A stretch of 12,475 nt of DNA from Prevotella sp. (GCA_024681875.1 JAILAA010000094.1:1-12475), one strand, 5' to 3'. Shown: positions 1 to 8,852, numbered from the stretch's first letter. Translations and numbers: made by a program. Notes: generated by a model from the letters alone, not told the origin.

Positions 1-1
1 C

Positions 2-1101
<1,100 letters not shown>

Positions 1102-1102
<1 letters not shown>

Positions 1103-1122
1103 AAAGTTAAAAGTTAAAAGTT
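1102..1122. repeat. AT-rich tandem repeat, 7-bp unit AAAAGTT x3
   Basis: Three perfect copies of AAAAGTT begin at the last base of the esterase stop codon and run into an A-rich tract (1123-1128). Read on the minus strand the block is a U-rich run directly after the palindrome at 1127-1168, so it may serve as the tail of a nagB terminator. Confidence 0.85.
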
Positions 1123-1126
1123 AAAA

Positions 1127-1168
1127 AATTTGCTACCGCATTGGTTTTAACCAGCGCGGTAGCAAATT
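1127..1168 (-). terminator. Long palindrome, probable terminator of nagB (possibly bidirectional)
   Basis: A 13-bp perfect stem (1127-1139 with 1156-1168; arm AATTTGCTACCGC) continues through one A.C mismatch and one T.G wobble into TGGTT/AACCA, so almost all 42 nt can pair. On the minus strand it lies 56 bp after the nagB stop and is followed by TTTTTTAACTTTT, which fits an intrinsic terminator. On the plus strand the following sequence is less U-rich. It separates two convergent genes. The length and tight loop are also compatible with a dispersed REP-like element. Confidence 0.7.
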
Positions 1169-1202
1169 CGTTATTCTTAATCGCAGCGAAGCGAGAACAA
1201 CT

Positions 1203-1223
1203 CTAAATTCTTAATTCTTCATT
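1203..1223. repeat. AT-rich tandem repeat, 7-bp unit, after nagB stop
   Basis: On the minus strand the sequence immediately after the nagB TAG stop reads AATGAAG, AATTAAG, AATTTAG: three diverged 7-bp units starting exactly at the stop codon. Confidence 0.65.
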
Positions 1224-2018
1224 CTAAAGAAGATTGTTCTTCTCGATGTCCTTGAAGTAGCGATAGGTGCCTACCTTCAGTTCATCACATGCTGCATCGT
1301 CTGCCACGATGATGCCATGCTGGTGCATCTGCAGGGCGCTGATGGTCCACATGTGGTTGACGCTACCCTCGACGGCGGCCTGCAAGGCACGGCACTTGGC
1401 ATGACCGTTCACAAGAATCATCACCTCCTTAGCTGCCATCACAGTGCCTACACCAACGGTTAAAGCCGTCTTGGGCACTTTGTTGGTGTCGCCCTCGAAG
1501 AAGCGGGCGTTGGCGATGATGGTGTCGGTGGTCAGCGTCTTCTGGCGGGTACGGCTGGTGAGGCTTGAGCCCGGCTCGTTGAAGGCGATATGTCCATCGG
1601 GACCGATGCCGCCGAGGAACAGGTCGATGCCGCCAGCCTCCTCAATCATCTGCTCATAGTGGGCGCACTCGGCGGCCAGGTCGGGAGCATTGCCGTTCAA
1701 GATATGGATGTTTTCTTTCGGGCAATCGATATGATTAAAGAGGTTGGTGAACATGAAGCTGTGGTAGCTTTCGGGATGATCTTCGGGCAGACCGACGTAC
1801 TCGTCCATGTTGAAGGTGAGCACGTGTTTGAAGCTTACCTTGCCTTCCTGCACGGCCTTCACCAAGCAGCGGTACATGCCGATGGGGCTGCTACCAGTGG
1901 GCAGACCTAGCACGAAAGGCTTCTCAGCAGTAGGCTTTGCAGCGTTAATTCTCTCAATGACATGATTTGCTGCCCATTGCGACATCAAATCATAGTTCGG
2001 TTCAATAATCAGTCTCAT
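1224..2018 (-). CDS. nagB: Glucosamine-6-phosphate deaminase
   Basis: Converts glucosamine 6-phosphate to fructose 6-phosphate and ammonia in the cytoplasm, the step that feeds amino sugars into glycolysis. The 264-residue protein matches the usual length of the family (about 266). The phosphate loop LGLPTGSSP is at 37-45, FNMDEYVGL at 69-77 and [17 protein letters not shown] at 136-152. Asp72, Asp141, His143 and Glu148 occupy the positions of the E. coli NagB catalytic residues. The ATG at 2016-2018 is preceded by an A/T-rich leader without a Shine-Dalgarno site, which is normal for Bacteroidetes. The gene starts only 32 bp after the M6-type peptidase stop on the same strand, so it may be co-transcribed; a poor TATATTTT box (about 2033-2040) could alternatively act as its own promoter. 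A strong hairpin follows at 1127-1168. Confidence 0.97.
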   Translation of the reverse strand: MRLIIEPNYDLMSQWAANHVIERINAAKPTAEKPFVLGLPTGSSPIGMYRCLVKAVQEGKVSFKHVLTFNMDEYVGLPEDHPESYHSFMFTNLFNHIDCPKENIHILNGNAPDLAAECAHYEQMIEEAGGIDLFLGGIGPDGHIAFNEPGSSLTSRTRQKTLTTDTIIANARFFEGDTNKVPKTALTVGVGTVMAAKEVMILVNGHAKCRALQAAVEGSVNHMWTISALQMHQHGIIVADDAACDELKVGTYRYFKDIEKNNLL

Positions 2019-2050
2019 AATTGTGTTTGTTGAAAATATAAAAAATGTTT

Positions 2051-3586
2051 TTAGCGTACAACGTACTTGCGGCCGTCCCTAATGACGAGGCCGCAGGCCG
2101 GCTTGCCGTAGATGCGGCGCCCCGTCAGGTCGTAGACACTCCCCTCGCCCTTTGAAGAGGGACTGGGGGTGAGGCTGCTAATGCCGCTGGACGAGCCGCC
2201 CATGAACAGGAACGAAACTGTGCCGTCTTCTGCCTCCACAATCTCGGTGATAGACTTCGACAGCAGCCCGGGCGAGCTGTAGGTGACAGCTGCGGGAACG
2301 CTGGTATCGGTCAGCGCATTGTTCAGGAAGTCATCCTCCTGATAAGGATAGGGCGATCCGCTGAGATGGCGGTTATGGCCTCCTGAGTATGGGTTGTTAT
2401 CGCCGATGATGTCATCCCACTGGTCGTAGTTGAGGTTGTCGGCATGGACTATGTCAAAGCGGCGGTGTGTCTTGTCATTGTTCACCGTGTTATTATTCCA
2501 AATGCTCCTCGAGTAGTCTACATGAGTAATGAGCAGACCGTGTCCGGGTGTGCGGAGGTCCCAACCGCTCCACTGACGGTTCTCAATGATGAAGAACTCG
2601 TCGTGATTGCCTTTTGAATACACAATATATGCCTTGCCGCCGTCGGCCACAGGCTTCAGGCCCGTGATAGTGACAGGATCCGTCAGCACCTCGGGCGAAT
2701 ACCATCCCAGGAGCATTTTCTCGTGGATGCTGTAGCTGGGCGGGCACCAGCCACTGTTAATGAAGTTGCCGCCGTCCATCAGGTCCCACTCGTCCACCAC
2801 GCTATAACCGCCACTTTCTTTCGTGGGATAGAGGTCGGGCAGACCGAGAGAATGGCTGAACTCATGGCAGATAGTGCCGATGCCGCACGACTTGCTGCTG
2901 GAAGCCCACAGCTCAGGGCTGGCCGTATAGTTGCTGAAGCTGAGTCCATTCCTCACGATAGAAGTGAACGTGCTGGTGTTGGGCCAGATACAACCCTTCG
3001 CCGCATCGCTACCCGTATCATTGCCACCGAAGCCTGCATAGACGAACACCACCTGCTCCACCGAGCCGTCGCCGTTCCAGTCATACTGGCTGAAGTCAAC
3101 GTCATTATAAGTATCAAGCACCTTCCGCATAGCCTCGCGGAAAGAGCTCTGACCATGGTTCGAGCCTGACGAGATACGCATTGACTGGTTCACCTTCACA
3201 GGGCCGTAGATGTGGAACTCCATATTGAGCAGCCCATGCGACTGATCTCTGAAATAGTCAGCCACGCAACCTTTGCCTTTGCCTCCGTTATAGCCCACTT
3301 CGTTGAAGATGCGGTTGTAGAAGTCTTGCGGCTCCTCGATGGAAAACGTGGTATCTTTGGCCTCCATGAGCACTACAGCCACGGGATAGACGCGGCTGGC
3401 ATCCCACTGGGTGTTCGGGGTCGGCAATTTCTGCATCCTGCTGGCTGCCGGAGCGTCAGCATCAGCCTCGCCTTCCGGTAGGCAGTTGCCACGCAGCATC
3501 GGTCGTTGGGCCAAGGAAGTAATCAGTGATAGATGAAAAGTGACAAGCAACAATATCACCCATCTCAAGCGCTTTAATATGATCAC
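2051..3586 (-). CDS. Secreted M6-family metallopeptidase (immune inhibitor A-like) with sorting-type C-terminal tail
   Basis: A zinc peptidase of 511 residues exported across the inner membrane. Residues 1-26 look like a signal peptide: basic KRLRW, hydrophobic ILLLV...LITSLA, then Gln. The zinc site [11 protein letters not shown] at 241-251 fits the HExxHxxGxxD signature of M6, and WDLMDGG at 267-273 supplies the Met-turn. The upstream motif [17 protein letters not shown] (169-185) is also typical of M6-domain proteins. The last ~28 residues (VYDLTGRRI ... GRKYVV) resemble the short C-terminal tails of exported Prevotella proteins, possibly for type IX secretion; this is inferred. Before the tail sits a low-complexity stretch, [14 protein letters not shown] (470-483), encoded by a GC-rich repeat. 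The start is GTG at 3584-3586 with AAAAGG a few bases upstream; no better start lies before the in-frame TAA. It lies 42 bp after the fumarase stop. Confidence 0.88.
   Translation of the reverse strand: MIILKRLRWVILLLVTFHLSLITSLAQRPMLRGNCLPEGEADADAPAASRMQKLPTPNTQWDASRVYPVAVVLMEAKDTTFSIEEPQDFYNRIFNEVGYNGGKGKGCVADYFRDQSHGLLNMEFHIYGPVKVNQSMRISSGSNHGQSSFREAMRKVLDTYNDVDFSQYDWNGDGSVEQVVFVYAGFGGNDTGSDAAKGCIWPNTSTFTSIVRNGLSFSNYTASPELWASSSKSCGIGTICHEFSHSLGLPDLYPTKESGGYSVVDEWDLMDGGNFINSGWCPPSYSIHEKMLLGWYSPEVLTDPVTITGLKPVADGGKAYIVYSKGNHDEFFIIENRQWSGWDLRTPGHGLLITHVDYSRSIWNNNTVNNDKTHRRFDIVHADNLNYDQWDDIIGDNNPYSGGHNRHLSGSPYPYQEDDFLNNALTDTSVPAAVTYSSPGLLSKSITEIVEAEDGTVSFLFMGGSSSGISSLTPSPSSKGEGSVYDLTGRRIYGKPACGLVIRDGRKYVVR
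2139..2176. repeat. GC-rich palindromic element inside the M6-type peptidase gene
   Basis: On the coding (minus) strand the element contains CACCCCCAGTCCCTC, then GGGCGAGGGGAG after a short spacer, giving paired C-rich and G-rich arms. Its layout matches the elements at 11232-11266 and 11356-11390. It is read in frame as [10 protein letters not shown] in the linker before the C-terminal tail. Confidence 0.7.
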
Positions 3587-3590
3587 CTTT

Positions 3591-3638
3591 AACCTTTTAA
3601 CTTTTTAACTTTTCAACTTTTCAACTTTTCAACTTTTC
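3591..3638. repeat. AT-rich tandem repeat, 8-bp unit x6, fills the fumarase-peptidase gap
   Basis: Six consecutive 8-bp units, AACCTTTT, AACTTTTT and four AACTTTTC, run from 4 bp before the peptidase GTG start into the last codons and stop of the fumarase gene. On the minus strand the unit is AAAAGTT plus G or A, the same core as the array at 1102-1122. Confidence 0.9.
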
Positions 3639-5281
3639 CTACACGGAGCCCAGGGTTTCAGCGTCTTGAAGAAGTCGTTGCCCTTGTCGTCGACGAGGAT
3701 GAAGGCGGGGAAGTCCTCTACGTCAATCTTCCAGATGGCTTCCATACCCAACTCAGGATACTCCACGCACTCAATGCTCTTGATGCTCGACTGCGAGAGC
3801 ACGGCAGCAACGCCGCCGATAGAGCCGAGGTAGAAGCCGCCATGCTTCTGGCAAGCGTCGGTCACCACCTGCGAGCGGTTGCCCTTGGCAATCATCACCA
3901 ACGAGGCGCCCAGCGACTGGAACTCGTCCACATAGGGATCCATGCGGTTGGCCGTCGTCGGCCCCATCGAGCCGCAAGGATAGCCGGCAGGCGTCTTGGC
4001 CGGGCCGGCATAGAGCACAGGATAGTTCTTGAAATAGTCGGGCATGGGCTCACCGGCGTCGATGCGGGCCTTCAGCTTGGCGTGGGCGATGTCGCGAGCC
4101 ACGATGATGGTGCCCTTCAGGTTGACGCGGGTCGAGACGGGATACTTGCTCAGCTCCTGGCGCACCTTGTCGATGCCCTCGTTCAGGTCGATGACGATGG
4201 TATTCTGGCCCTCGCCAGCCTTGGCATACTCTGCGGGAATGAGCTCGCTGGGGTTGCTGTCCATCTTCTCCAACCAGATGCCGTCGCGGTTGATCTTCGC
4301 CTTGATGTTGCGGTCGGCCGAGCAGCTCACACCCATGCCGATGGGGCAAGAGGCACCGTGACGCGGCAGGCGCACCACACGGATGTCGTGGGCCAGATAC
4401 TTGCCGCCGAACTGAGCGCCGAGGCCGATGCGGTGGGCCTCGTCGAGCAGCTTCTGCTCCAGGTCGATGTCGCGGAAGGCACGGCCCGTCTCGTCACCCG
4501 TCGTGGGCAGCGAGTCGTAGTATTTGATGGAGGCGAGCTTCACGGTGAGCAGGTTCTTCTCAGCCGAGGTACCGCCGATGACGAAGGCGATATGATAAGG
4601 CGGGCAGGCAGCCGTGCCGAGGCTCTTCATCTTCTCCACGAGGAACGGGATGAGCGTGCCCTCGTTCTGGATGGTGGCTTTGGTCATCGGGTAGAAATAG
4701 GTTTTGTTGGCCGAGCCGCCACCCTTGGCGACCATCACAAAGCGGTACTCGGCGCCCTCGGTGGCCTCGATGTCAATCTGTGCGGGCAGGTTGCAGCGCG
4801 TGTTCACCTCGTCGTACATGTTCAGCGGGGCGTTCTGCGAGTAGCGCAGGTTGTCCTCGGTGAAGGTGTTGAAGACGCCGCGGCTGAGCGCTTCCTCGTC
4901 CTCGAAGCCTGTCCACACTTGCTGGCCTTTCTCGCCGTGGATGATGGCGGTGCCGGTGTCCTGGCAGAAGGGCAGGATACCCTTGGCGGCCACCTCGGCA
5001 TTGCGCAGGAACTGCAGGGCCACGTACTTGTCATTCTCGCTGGCCTCGGGGTCATCGAGGATGGCGGCCACCTGCAGGTTGTGCTCGCGGCGAAGCATGA
5101 ATTCCACATCGTGGAAGGCCTGCTGAGCCAGCAGCGTCAGGGCTTCCTTGGAGACCTTCACAATCTCCTTGCCCTCGAAGGTGGAGGTGGTGACGCCCTC
5201 CTTCGTCAGGAGGCGATACTGTGTCTTGTCTTCGCCCAGCTGAAACATCGGGGCGTACTTGAAATCGGGTTTGTTAGCCAT
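3629..5281 (-). CDS. Fumarate hydratase, class I (4Fe-4S, FumA/FumB type)
   Basis: Interconverts L-malate and fumarate. In fermenting Bacteroidales it mainly makes fumarate for fumarate reductase on the way to succinate and propionate. The single 550-residue chain has the full class I length, fusing the parts that are separate alpha and beta subunits elsewhere. Cys106 (LPFCQDTGT), Cys226 (GTAACPPYH) and Cys320 (GVSCSADR) match the three cluster ligands of E. coli FumA at 105, 224 and 318. Other family segments are [16 protein letters not shown] (187-202), [12 protein letters not shown] (288-299) and [19 protein letters not shown] (466-484). The ATG at 5279-5281 is preceded by an A/T-rich leader. 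A consensus promoter lies at 5396-5426, with an array of 8-bp repeats between it and the start. The last codons and stop fall inside the next repeat array. The cluster should be oxygen-sensitive, which suits an anaerobe. Confidence 0.97.
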   Translation of the reverse strand: MANKPDFKYAPMFQLGEDKTQYRLLTKEGVTTSTFEGKEIVKVSKEALTLLAQQAFHDVEFMLRREHNLQVAAILDDPEASENDKYVALQFLRNAEVAAKGILPFCQDTGTAIIHGEKGQQVWTGFEDEEALSRGVFNTFTEDNLRYSQNAPLNMYDEVNTRCNLPAQIDIEATEGAEYRFVMVAKGGGSANKTYFYPMTKATIQNEGTLIPFLVEKMKSLGTAACPPYHIAFVIGGTSAEKNLLTVKLASIKYYDSLPTTGDETGRAFRDIDLEQKLLDEAHRIGLGAQFGGKYLAHDIRVVRLPRHGASCPIGMGVSCSADRNIKAKINRDGIWLEKMDSNPSELIPAEYAKAGEGQNTIVIDLNEGIDKVRQELSKYPVSTRVNLKGTIIVARDIAHAKLKARIDAGEPMPDYFKNYPVLYAGPAKTPAGYPCGSMGPTTANRMDPYVDEFQSLGASLVMIAKGNRSQVVTDACQKHGGFYLGSIGGVAAVLSQSSIKSIECVEYPELGMEAIWKIDVEDFPAFILVDDKGNDFFKTLKPWAPCRKS

Positions 5282-5287
5282 ACTATT

Positions 5288-5384
5288 TAGAGTTTAAGAG
5301 TTTAAAAGGTTCAAGAGTTCAAAAGTTCAAGAGTTCAAGAGTTCAAGAGTTCAAAAGTTTAAGGGGTTCAAGGGTTCAAAAGGG
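5288..5384. repeat. AT-rich tandem repeat, ~8-bp unit GTTCAARA, about 11 copies, in the fumarase leader
   Basis: About eleven units, mainly GTTCAAGA or GTTCAAAA with GTTTAAG variants at both ends, occupy nearly all of the DNA between the promoter at 5396-5426 and the fumarase start. The array should therefore be transcribed as 5' untranslated RNA. It is the longest array in the window. Confidence 0.9.
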
Positions 5385-5395
5385 ATTTTGCGCCA

Positions 5396-5426
5396 CAAAG
5401 GTAAGGGTTTTTAGTTAACAGACAAA
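5396..5426 (-). promoter_or_regulatory. Bacteroidetes-type promoter for the fumarase gene
   Basis: On the minus strand TTTG (5426-5423) is followed after exactly 19 nt by TACCTTTG (5403-5396), a full match to the Bacteroidetes housekeeping consensus TTTG-N19-21-TAnnTTTG. It lies about 115 bp upstream of the fumarase ATG and downstream of the beta-galactosidase stop, and could drive fumarase, peptidase and nagB together. Confidence 0.8.
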
Positions 5427-5442
5427 GAAAAGTCGTAAAAAC

Positions 5443-7545
5443 TTAGAAAAGTTCCTGAATGCTGACGGAAGTGACGGCTTCTCCGGGTGTCCTATCGGCC
5501 TCGCGGGGGAAATAGACGGGCATCTCCTTTTGCAGGGGCAGGATGCGGAGCTCCAGCGTGTGACAGCCCTCCGGCAGGCGCCAAAGACCATAGAGGAAAG
5601 GTAGCCCGTTATAGAAATTATCATCGATGAGATGGGCTTTTTTTGCATCTCCCTCCTGGGTGATGGCATAGAGGCGTGCCACGTCGCCGCGGTAGTGGAT
5701 GCGCAGCAGGCGCTGACGTGCAGTGCTGTCAGCGGGGAGGTCGATGCGATAGACCGCTGCGGCTTCGAAGTCGGCATCCGTGGGTTCTTCTGCGACCTTC
5801 TTGGCGCCCACCGTGATGGTGCGCAGGGCGGACGCTTCCCTCAACCGCGTGAAGGACACCGGCTGTTCAGCCCCTTTCGCGAGGCCTCGCACGGGCTGTT
5901 CCAAGCCCAGTGTGCCAGCCGTCTCGCTGTCGATGAGATAGATGTTCTGATAGACAGGTTTCGCGGTGCCGCGTGCCTTGACGTTCTTCAGCACCTTGCC
6001 GTCCTGCAGGGCTATCTCGGTGGGGATGCCCGGAATCTGTTCTAGATAGATTTTGCCGTCGCGATGGGCGATAAGCTGTGCCGTGGCATAGCGGATACCA
6101 TCGACATTCACGGGGAAAATGCAGGCGGTGGCGGCGGGTATGGTGATGGGCTTCGAAGGGAAGGTCACACCGCTGACCTCAAAGCGCACGTTGGCTTTCG
6201 GTGTGAGTTCGGCGAAGCGCTCGTAGTTGTTGACGAAGACAAAAGCCTCGGGGCCGTCGCCCTTGCGGTAGCTCCAGCGCAGGTGGCTGTCATCGCGTTG
6301 CTTGATGTCCTGCGCACAGGGGAAGACCGCCTCCATGGGCGCGAGGAGCGTGCCGTAGTCTTGCATGAAGAGGTGCAGCTTGCGCAGGAGAAAGAAATGG
6401 GGATTCACCTGCCCGAACTCGCCGAGGGGCGCCTGGAAGTCATAGGTCAGCGCGGGCATGTCGTTGTAGTTGGTGGACAGACAGCGCTGTGTCTCATTGA
6501 GATAGGTGCCTGCCACCTTGCTGTAGGGGTTGGTGCCGCCGTGGTACATGTAGTAGCCCAGCAGGTTGGAGCCGCTACCCAGCTTCACCACGGCCATCGC
6601 ATAGGCATCGATGGGATAAGTGAAGATACGGCGGTGGTAGCTCTGTATCATGCCGCCGCCGAGTTCGCAGGTGAAATAGGGATACTGCTGCTGTGCTGCG
6701 GCGTTATCGGTTCCTTCCCGCTGCTGTAGCTGCTCGCTGGCGATGGCTGTGCTGGCGCGCTGAGCGCGGAAGTTGAAAGCTTTGTAGTAGGTGCCGGCAC
6801 CCTCGCGCGTGCTGCGGTCCCAGAAGCCGTCGGCATAGTCGCCGTAGAGGGGGATCATCTCGCCGAAGGGCACGGGGGATGCCAGCTCGGGCCAGCCGGT
6901 GCGGGTGTAGAAGGGCAGGTCGAAGCCGATGGCTAGGGCGATGCGTTTCAGGGCCAGCAGGTAGGAGCCGTGGCCGCCGTACTCATTGTCGAACTGCGCA
7001 GCCACGACGGGGCCGCCATCCTTCCACTGCAGGCCTTGCACCTGTGTGAAGATCTGTCTGTAGAAGCGTTCTGTGTAGGCCAGAAAACGGGCGTCCTCGG
7101 AGCGCAGTTTACAGCCCGAGCGCACCACCCAGTCAGGGATGCCGCCGTTGCGCACCTCGCCGTGGCAGAAGGGTCCCACGCGCAGCACCACGGGCATCGC
7201 CTCGGCCTTGCACACTTCCAGAAAGGCGCGCAGGTTGCGCTGTCCGCTCCAGTCGAACTGGTTTTCCAGCTCCTCGATATGGTTCCAGAAGACGTAGCAC
7301 GCAATCATCGTGATGCCGCCCGCCTTCATCTTCTGCACCTCCTGGCGCCACTCACTGGCGGGGATGCGGGAGTAGTGCACCTCGCCCATCACACCGCAGA
7401 GGCGCTGGCCGTTGATGAGGAGGCTGTGGCGGTCCCATGTGACGGGTTGGCCGAACACGAAGGCATTGTCAGAGAGGGTGGGGGCGCCGTAGGCGGCGAT
7501 GGCACCCGTGAGTGCCAAGGCAGTGAGGAGATGACGGAGTTTCAT
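5443..7545 (-). CDS. Glycoside hydrolase family 35 beta-galactosidase, exported
   Basis: Probably removes terminal beta-galactosyl residues from oligosaccharides in the periplasm or at the cell surface. The 700-residue protein begins MKLRHLLTALALTGAIAAYG, a signal peptide. The GH35 barrel follows: CGVMGEVHYSRIPASEWRQE (50-69), YVFWNHIEELENQFDWSG (84-101), and 'VLRVGPFCHGEVRNGGIPDW' (120-139). The proton donor is probably Glu188 in AAQFDNEYG. The nucleophile is probably Glu294 in YFTCELGGGM, which differs from the ExW-type surroundings of classical GH35 enzymes and points to a divergent subfamily. YYMYHGGTNPYS follows the barrel core and the C-terminal half should be beta-rich. The ATG at 7543-7545 is preferred to a codon 36 bp upstream, because that extension (PSKCSQINASH) would read through the promoter box and bury the signal peptide. 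No sugar-binding partner genes are adjacent; the substrate is unknown. Confidence 0.92.
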   Translation of the reverse strand: MKLRHLLTALALTGAIAAYGAPTLSDNAFVFGQPVTWDRHSLLINGQRLCGVMGEVHYSRIPASEWRQEVQKMKAGGITMIACYVFWNHIEELENQFDWSGQRNLRAFLEVCKAEAMPVVLRVGPFCHGEVRNGGIPDWVVRSGCKLRSEDARFLAYTERFYRQIFTQVQGLQWKDGGPVVAAQFDNEYGGHGSYLLALKRIALAIGFDLPFYTRTGWPELASPVPFGEMIPLYGDYADGFWDRSTREGAGTYYKAFNFRAQRASTAIASEQLQQREGTDNAAAQQQYPYFTCELGGGMIQSYHRRIFTYPIDAYAMAVVKLGSGSNLLGYYMYHGGTNPYSKVAGTYLNETQRCLSTNYNDMPALTYDFQAPLGEFGQVNPHFFLLRKLHLFMQDYGTLLAPMEAVFPCAQDIKQRDDSHLRWSYRKGDGPEAFVFVNNYERFAELTPKANVRFEVSGVTFPSKPITIPAATACIFPVNVDGIRYATAQLIAHRDGKIYLEQIPGIPTEIALQDGKVLKNVKARGTAKPVYQNIYLIDSETAGTLGLEQPVRGLAKGAEQPVSFTRLREASALRTITVGAKKVAEEPTDADFEAAAVYRIDLPADSTARQRLLRIHYRGDVARLYAITQEGDAKKAHLIDDNFYNGLPFLYGLWRLPEGCHTLELRILPLQKEMPVYFPREADRTPGEAVTSVSIQELF

Positions 7546-7578
7546 GTGTGAAGCGTTGATTTGTGAACATTTCGAGGG

Positions 7579-7586
7579 CAAAGGTA
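7579..7586 (-). promoter_or_regulatory. Probable -7 box for the beta-galactosidase gene
   Basis: TACCTTTG on the minus strand, identical to the fumarase -7 element, lies 34 bp upstream of the GH35 ATG. No good TTTG is found at the usual -33 spacing, so this may be a regulated or weak promoter. Confidence 0.55.
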
Positions 7587-7594
7587 AATAAAAA

Positions 7595-7629
7595 GTTTAA
7601 AGTTGATGGTTTAAAGTTTAAAGTTTTTA
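7595..7629. repeat. AT-rich tandem repeat, 7-bp unit GTTTAAA x5
   Basis: Five consecutive 7-bp units (GTTTAAA, GTTGATG, GTTTAAA, GTTTAAA, GTTTTTA) lie in the divergent region between the GH35 and glycosyltransferase genes, immediately upstream of the GH35 -7 box. Confidence 0.8.
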
Positions 7630-7676
7630 TCTGCAAAGAGGATGATTTTGAACAATTTTTAGATTCTTACGGCAAC

Positions 7677-7704
7677 TTTCAACTGTCAATTGTCAATTGT
7701 CAAT
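7677..7704. repeat. AT-rich tandem repeat, 7-bp unit TGTCAAT
   Basis: Three perfect TGTCAAT units (7684-7704) are preceded by the related TTTCAAC. The array sits just upstream of the glycosyltransferase -7 box, where the -33 element would be expected. Confidence 0.8.
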
Positions 7705-7715
7705 TAAAAATGATG

Positions 7716-7723
7716 TATCTTTG
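7716..7723 (+). promoter_or_regulatory. Probable -7 box for the glycosyltransferase gene
   Basis: TATCTTTG fits TAnnTTTG and lies 22 bp before the ATG at 7746. Upstream TTG triplets occur only within the TGTCAAT array, at gaps of 16 and 23 nt rather than 19-21, so changes in the array's copy number would alter spacing. Confidence 0.55.
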
Positions 7724-7745
7724 TCCCGCAAAACGAACACAAAAG

Positions 7746-8852
7746 ATGAGATACAGCGTCATTGTTCCCGTCTATAACCGCCCCCAGGAGGTGGCGGAGT
7801 TGTTGGCGAGCCTGTCGAAGCAGACCTGCCGGGATTTCGATGTCCACGTCGTGGAGGACGGCTCGGACATCCCCTGCCGCGAGGTCTGTGACCACTTCGC
7901 CAACCGACTGGACATCCATTACTACATGAAGGAGAACGGTGGCCCGGGGGCTGCCCGCAACTATGGTGCGGAGCGGGCTGCGGGGGACTATCTCATCGTG
8001 CTGGACTCCGACGTGGTGCTGCCGCCCGGCTATCTTGCCGCTATCACGACGGCACTGGAAGATACGCCCTGCGACGCCTTTGGCGGTCCCGACCGCGCTC
8101 ACCCCGACTTCACGCCCGTGCAGAAGGCCATCAGCTACTCGATGACCTCGTTCTTCACCACGGGCGGCATCCGAGGGGGGTCTTCCCCCCTTGGGGGGAA
8201 ACAAAAGGGGGCCCTTGACAAGTTCTACCCCCGCTCGTTCAATATGGGTGTGAGTCGCGCGCTGTGGCAGCAGCTGGGAGGCTTCCGCAAGATGCGCTTC
8301 GGCGAGGACATCGATTTCAGCTACCGCATCTGCGAGGCTGGTGCCCGTTGCAGGCTGTTCCCTGATGCATGGGTGTGGCACAAACGTCGCACGGACTTCC
8401 GTAAGTTCTTCCGGCAGGTGCGCAACTCGGGTGTGGCGCGCATCAATCTGCAACTCCTGCATCCCGGCTCGATGAAGTTGGTGCATATGCTGCCGGCGGT
8501 CTTCACCGTGGGTTGTATCCTCTTGGCCGTGCTCTTCCTCTTCGGGCTGGTGCTTGTGCTCCTGGGCTTGGGCACCTGCACGCAAGAAGGTTGCAATATG
8601 GGGATGGTGGTGGCCTATCTGGGCGCTGGTGTGATGGCGCTGGCCTTACTCCCCCTGCTCCTCTATTCCCTCCTCATCCTCATAGACTCCTCCATCCGCA
8701 ACCGCAGTCTATGGGTGGGCCTGCTCAGCATCCCTGCCGCTTTCATCCAGCTGACAGGCTACGGCGCAGGCTTCCTCAGCGCCTTCTGGAAACGCATGAT
8801 CCTGAAGCGCAAAGACGAGGGCTTCGACGGAAACGAGGAATTATATAAGTGA
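7746..8852 (+). CDS. Family 2 glycosyltransferase with C-terminal membrane segments
   Basis: A predicted inner-membrane enzyme of 368 residues that transfers sugar from a nucleotide donor during glycan or lipid-linked saccharide synthesis; donor and acceptor cannot be read from sequence. It begins MRYSVIVPVYNRPQE, a classic GT-A start. VLDSD (85-89) is the metal/nucleotide-binding DxD-type site, and GEDIDFSYR (186-194) the acceptor-side ED motif containing the probable base. Three hydrophobic segments lie near 248-276, 285-311 and 322-342. Residues 146-156 (SSPLGGKQKGA) interrupt the otherwise typical GGIRGG ... LDKFYPRSFNMG region and are encoded by a GC-rich palindrome. The ATG at 7746 is chosen because the frame upstream (from a GTG at 7563) reads through AT-rich repeats and the promoter box. 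It is divergent from the GH35 gene; its stop codon lies inside the next repeat. Confidence 0.88.
   Translation: MRYSVIVPVYNRPQEVAELLASLSKQTCRDFDVHVVEDGSDIPCREVCDHFANRLDIHYYMKENGGPGAARNYGAERAAGDYLIVLDSDVVLPPGYLAAITTALEDTPCDAFGGPDRAHPDFTPVQKAISYSMTSFFTTGGIRGGSSPLGGKQKGALDKFYPRSFNMGVSRALWQQLGGFRKMRFGEDIDFSYRICEAGARCRLFPDAWVWHKRRTDFRKFFRQVRNSGVARINLQLLHPGSMKLVHMLPAVFTVGCILLAVLFLFGLVLVLLGLGTCTQEGCNMGMVVAYLGAGVMALALLPLLLYSLLILIDSSIRNRSLWVGLLSIPAAFIQLTGYGAGFLSAFWKRMILKRKDEGFDGNEELYK
8175..8212. repeat. GC-rich palindromic element inside the glycosyltransferase gene
   Basis: The core CCCCCCTTGGGGGG (8185-8198) is flanked by a further G run on each side, at 8175-8180 and 8207-8211. The core is the reverse complement of that in the intergenic copy at 10401-10426. 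It is translated in frame as roughly GGSSPLGGKQKG. Confidence 0.75.

Noticed and set aside
3842..5290. A 482-codon open frame on the plus strand opposite the fumarase gene
   Set aside because: It is a by-product of GC-rich codon use in the fumarase gene; the translation is low-complexity (Gly, Ala, Val, His, Leu runs) with no recognisable motif, while the opposite frame is a full-length fumarase.
5288..5384. CRISPR-like array of short repeats
   Set aside because: The units are about 8 bp with no unique spacers and no cas genes; this is a direct tandem repeat.
7546..7581. Twelve-residue N-terminal extension of the GH35 enzyme
   Set aside because: It would read through the TACCTTTG box and put polar residues in front of a well-formed signal peptide that begins at the ATG at 7545.
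7563..7745. N-terminal extension of the glycosyltransferase from a GTG at 7563
   Set aside because: The 61 extra residues are translated AT-rich repeat and the TATCTTTG promoter box; the standard GT2 N-terminus starts at the ATG at 7746.
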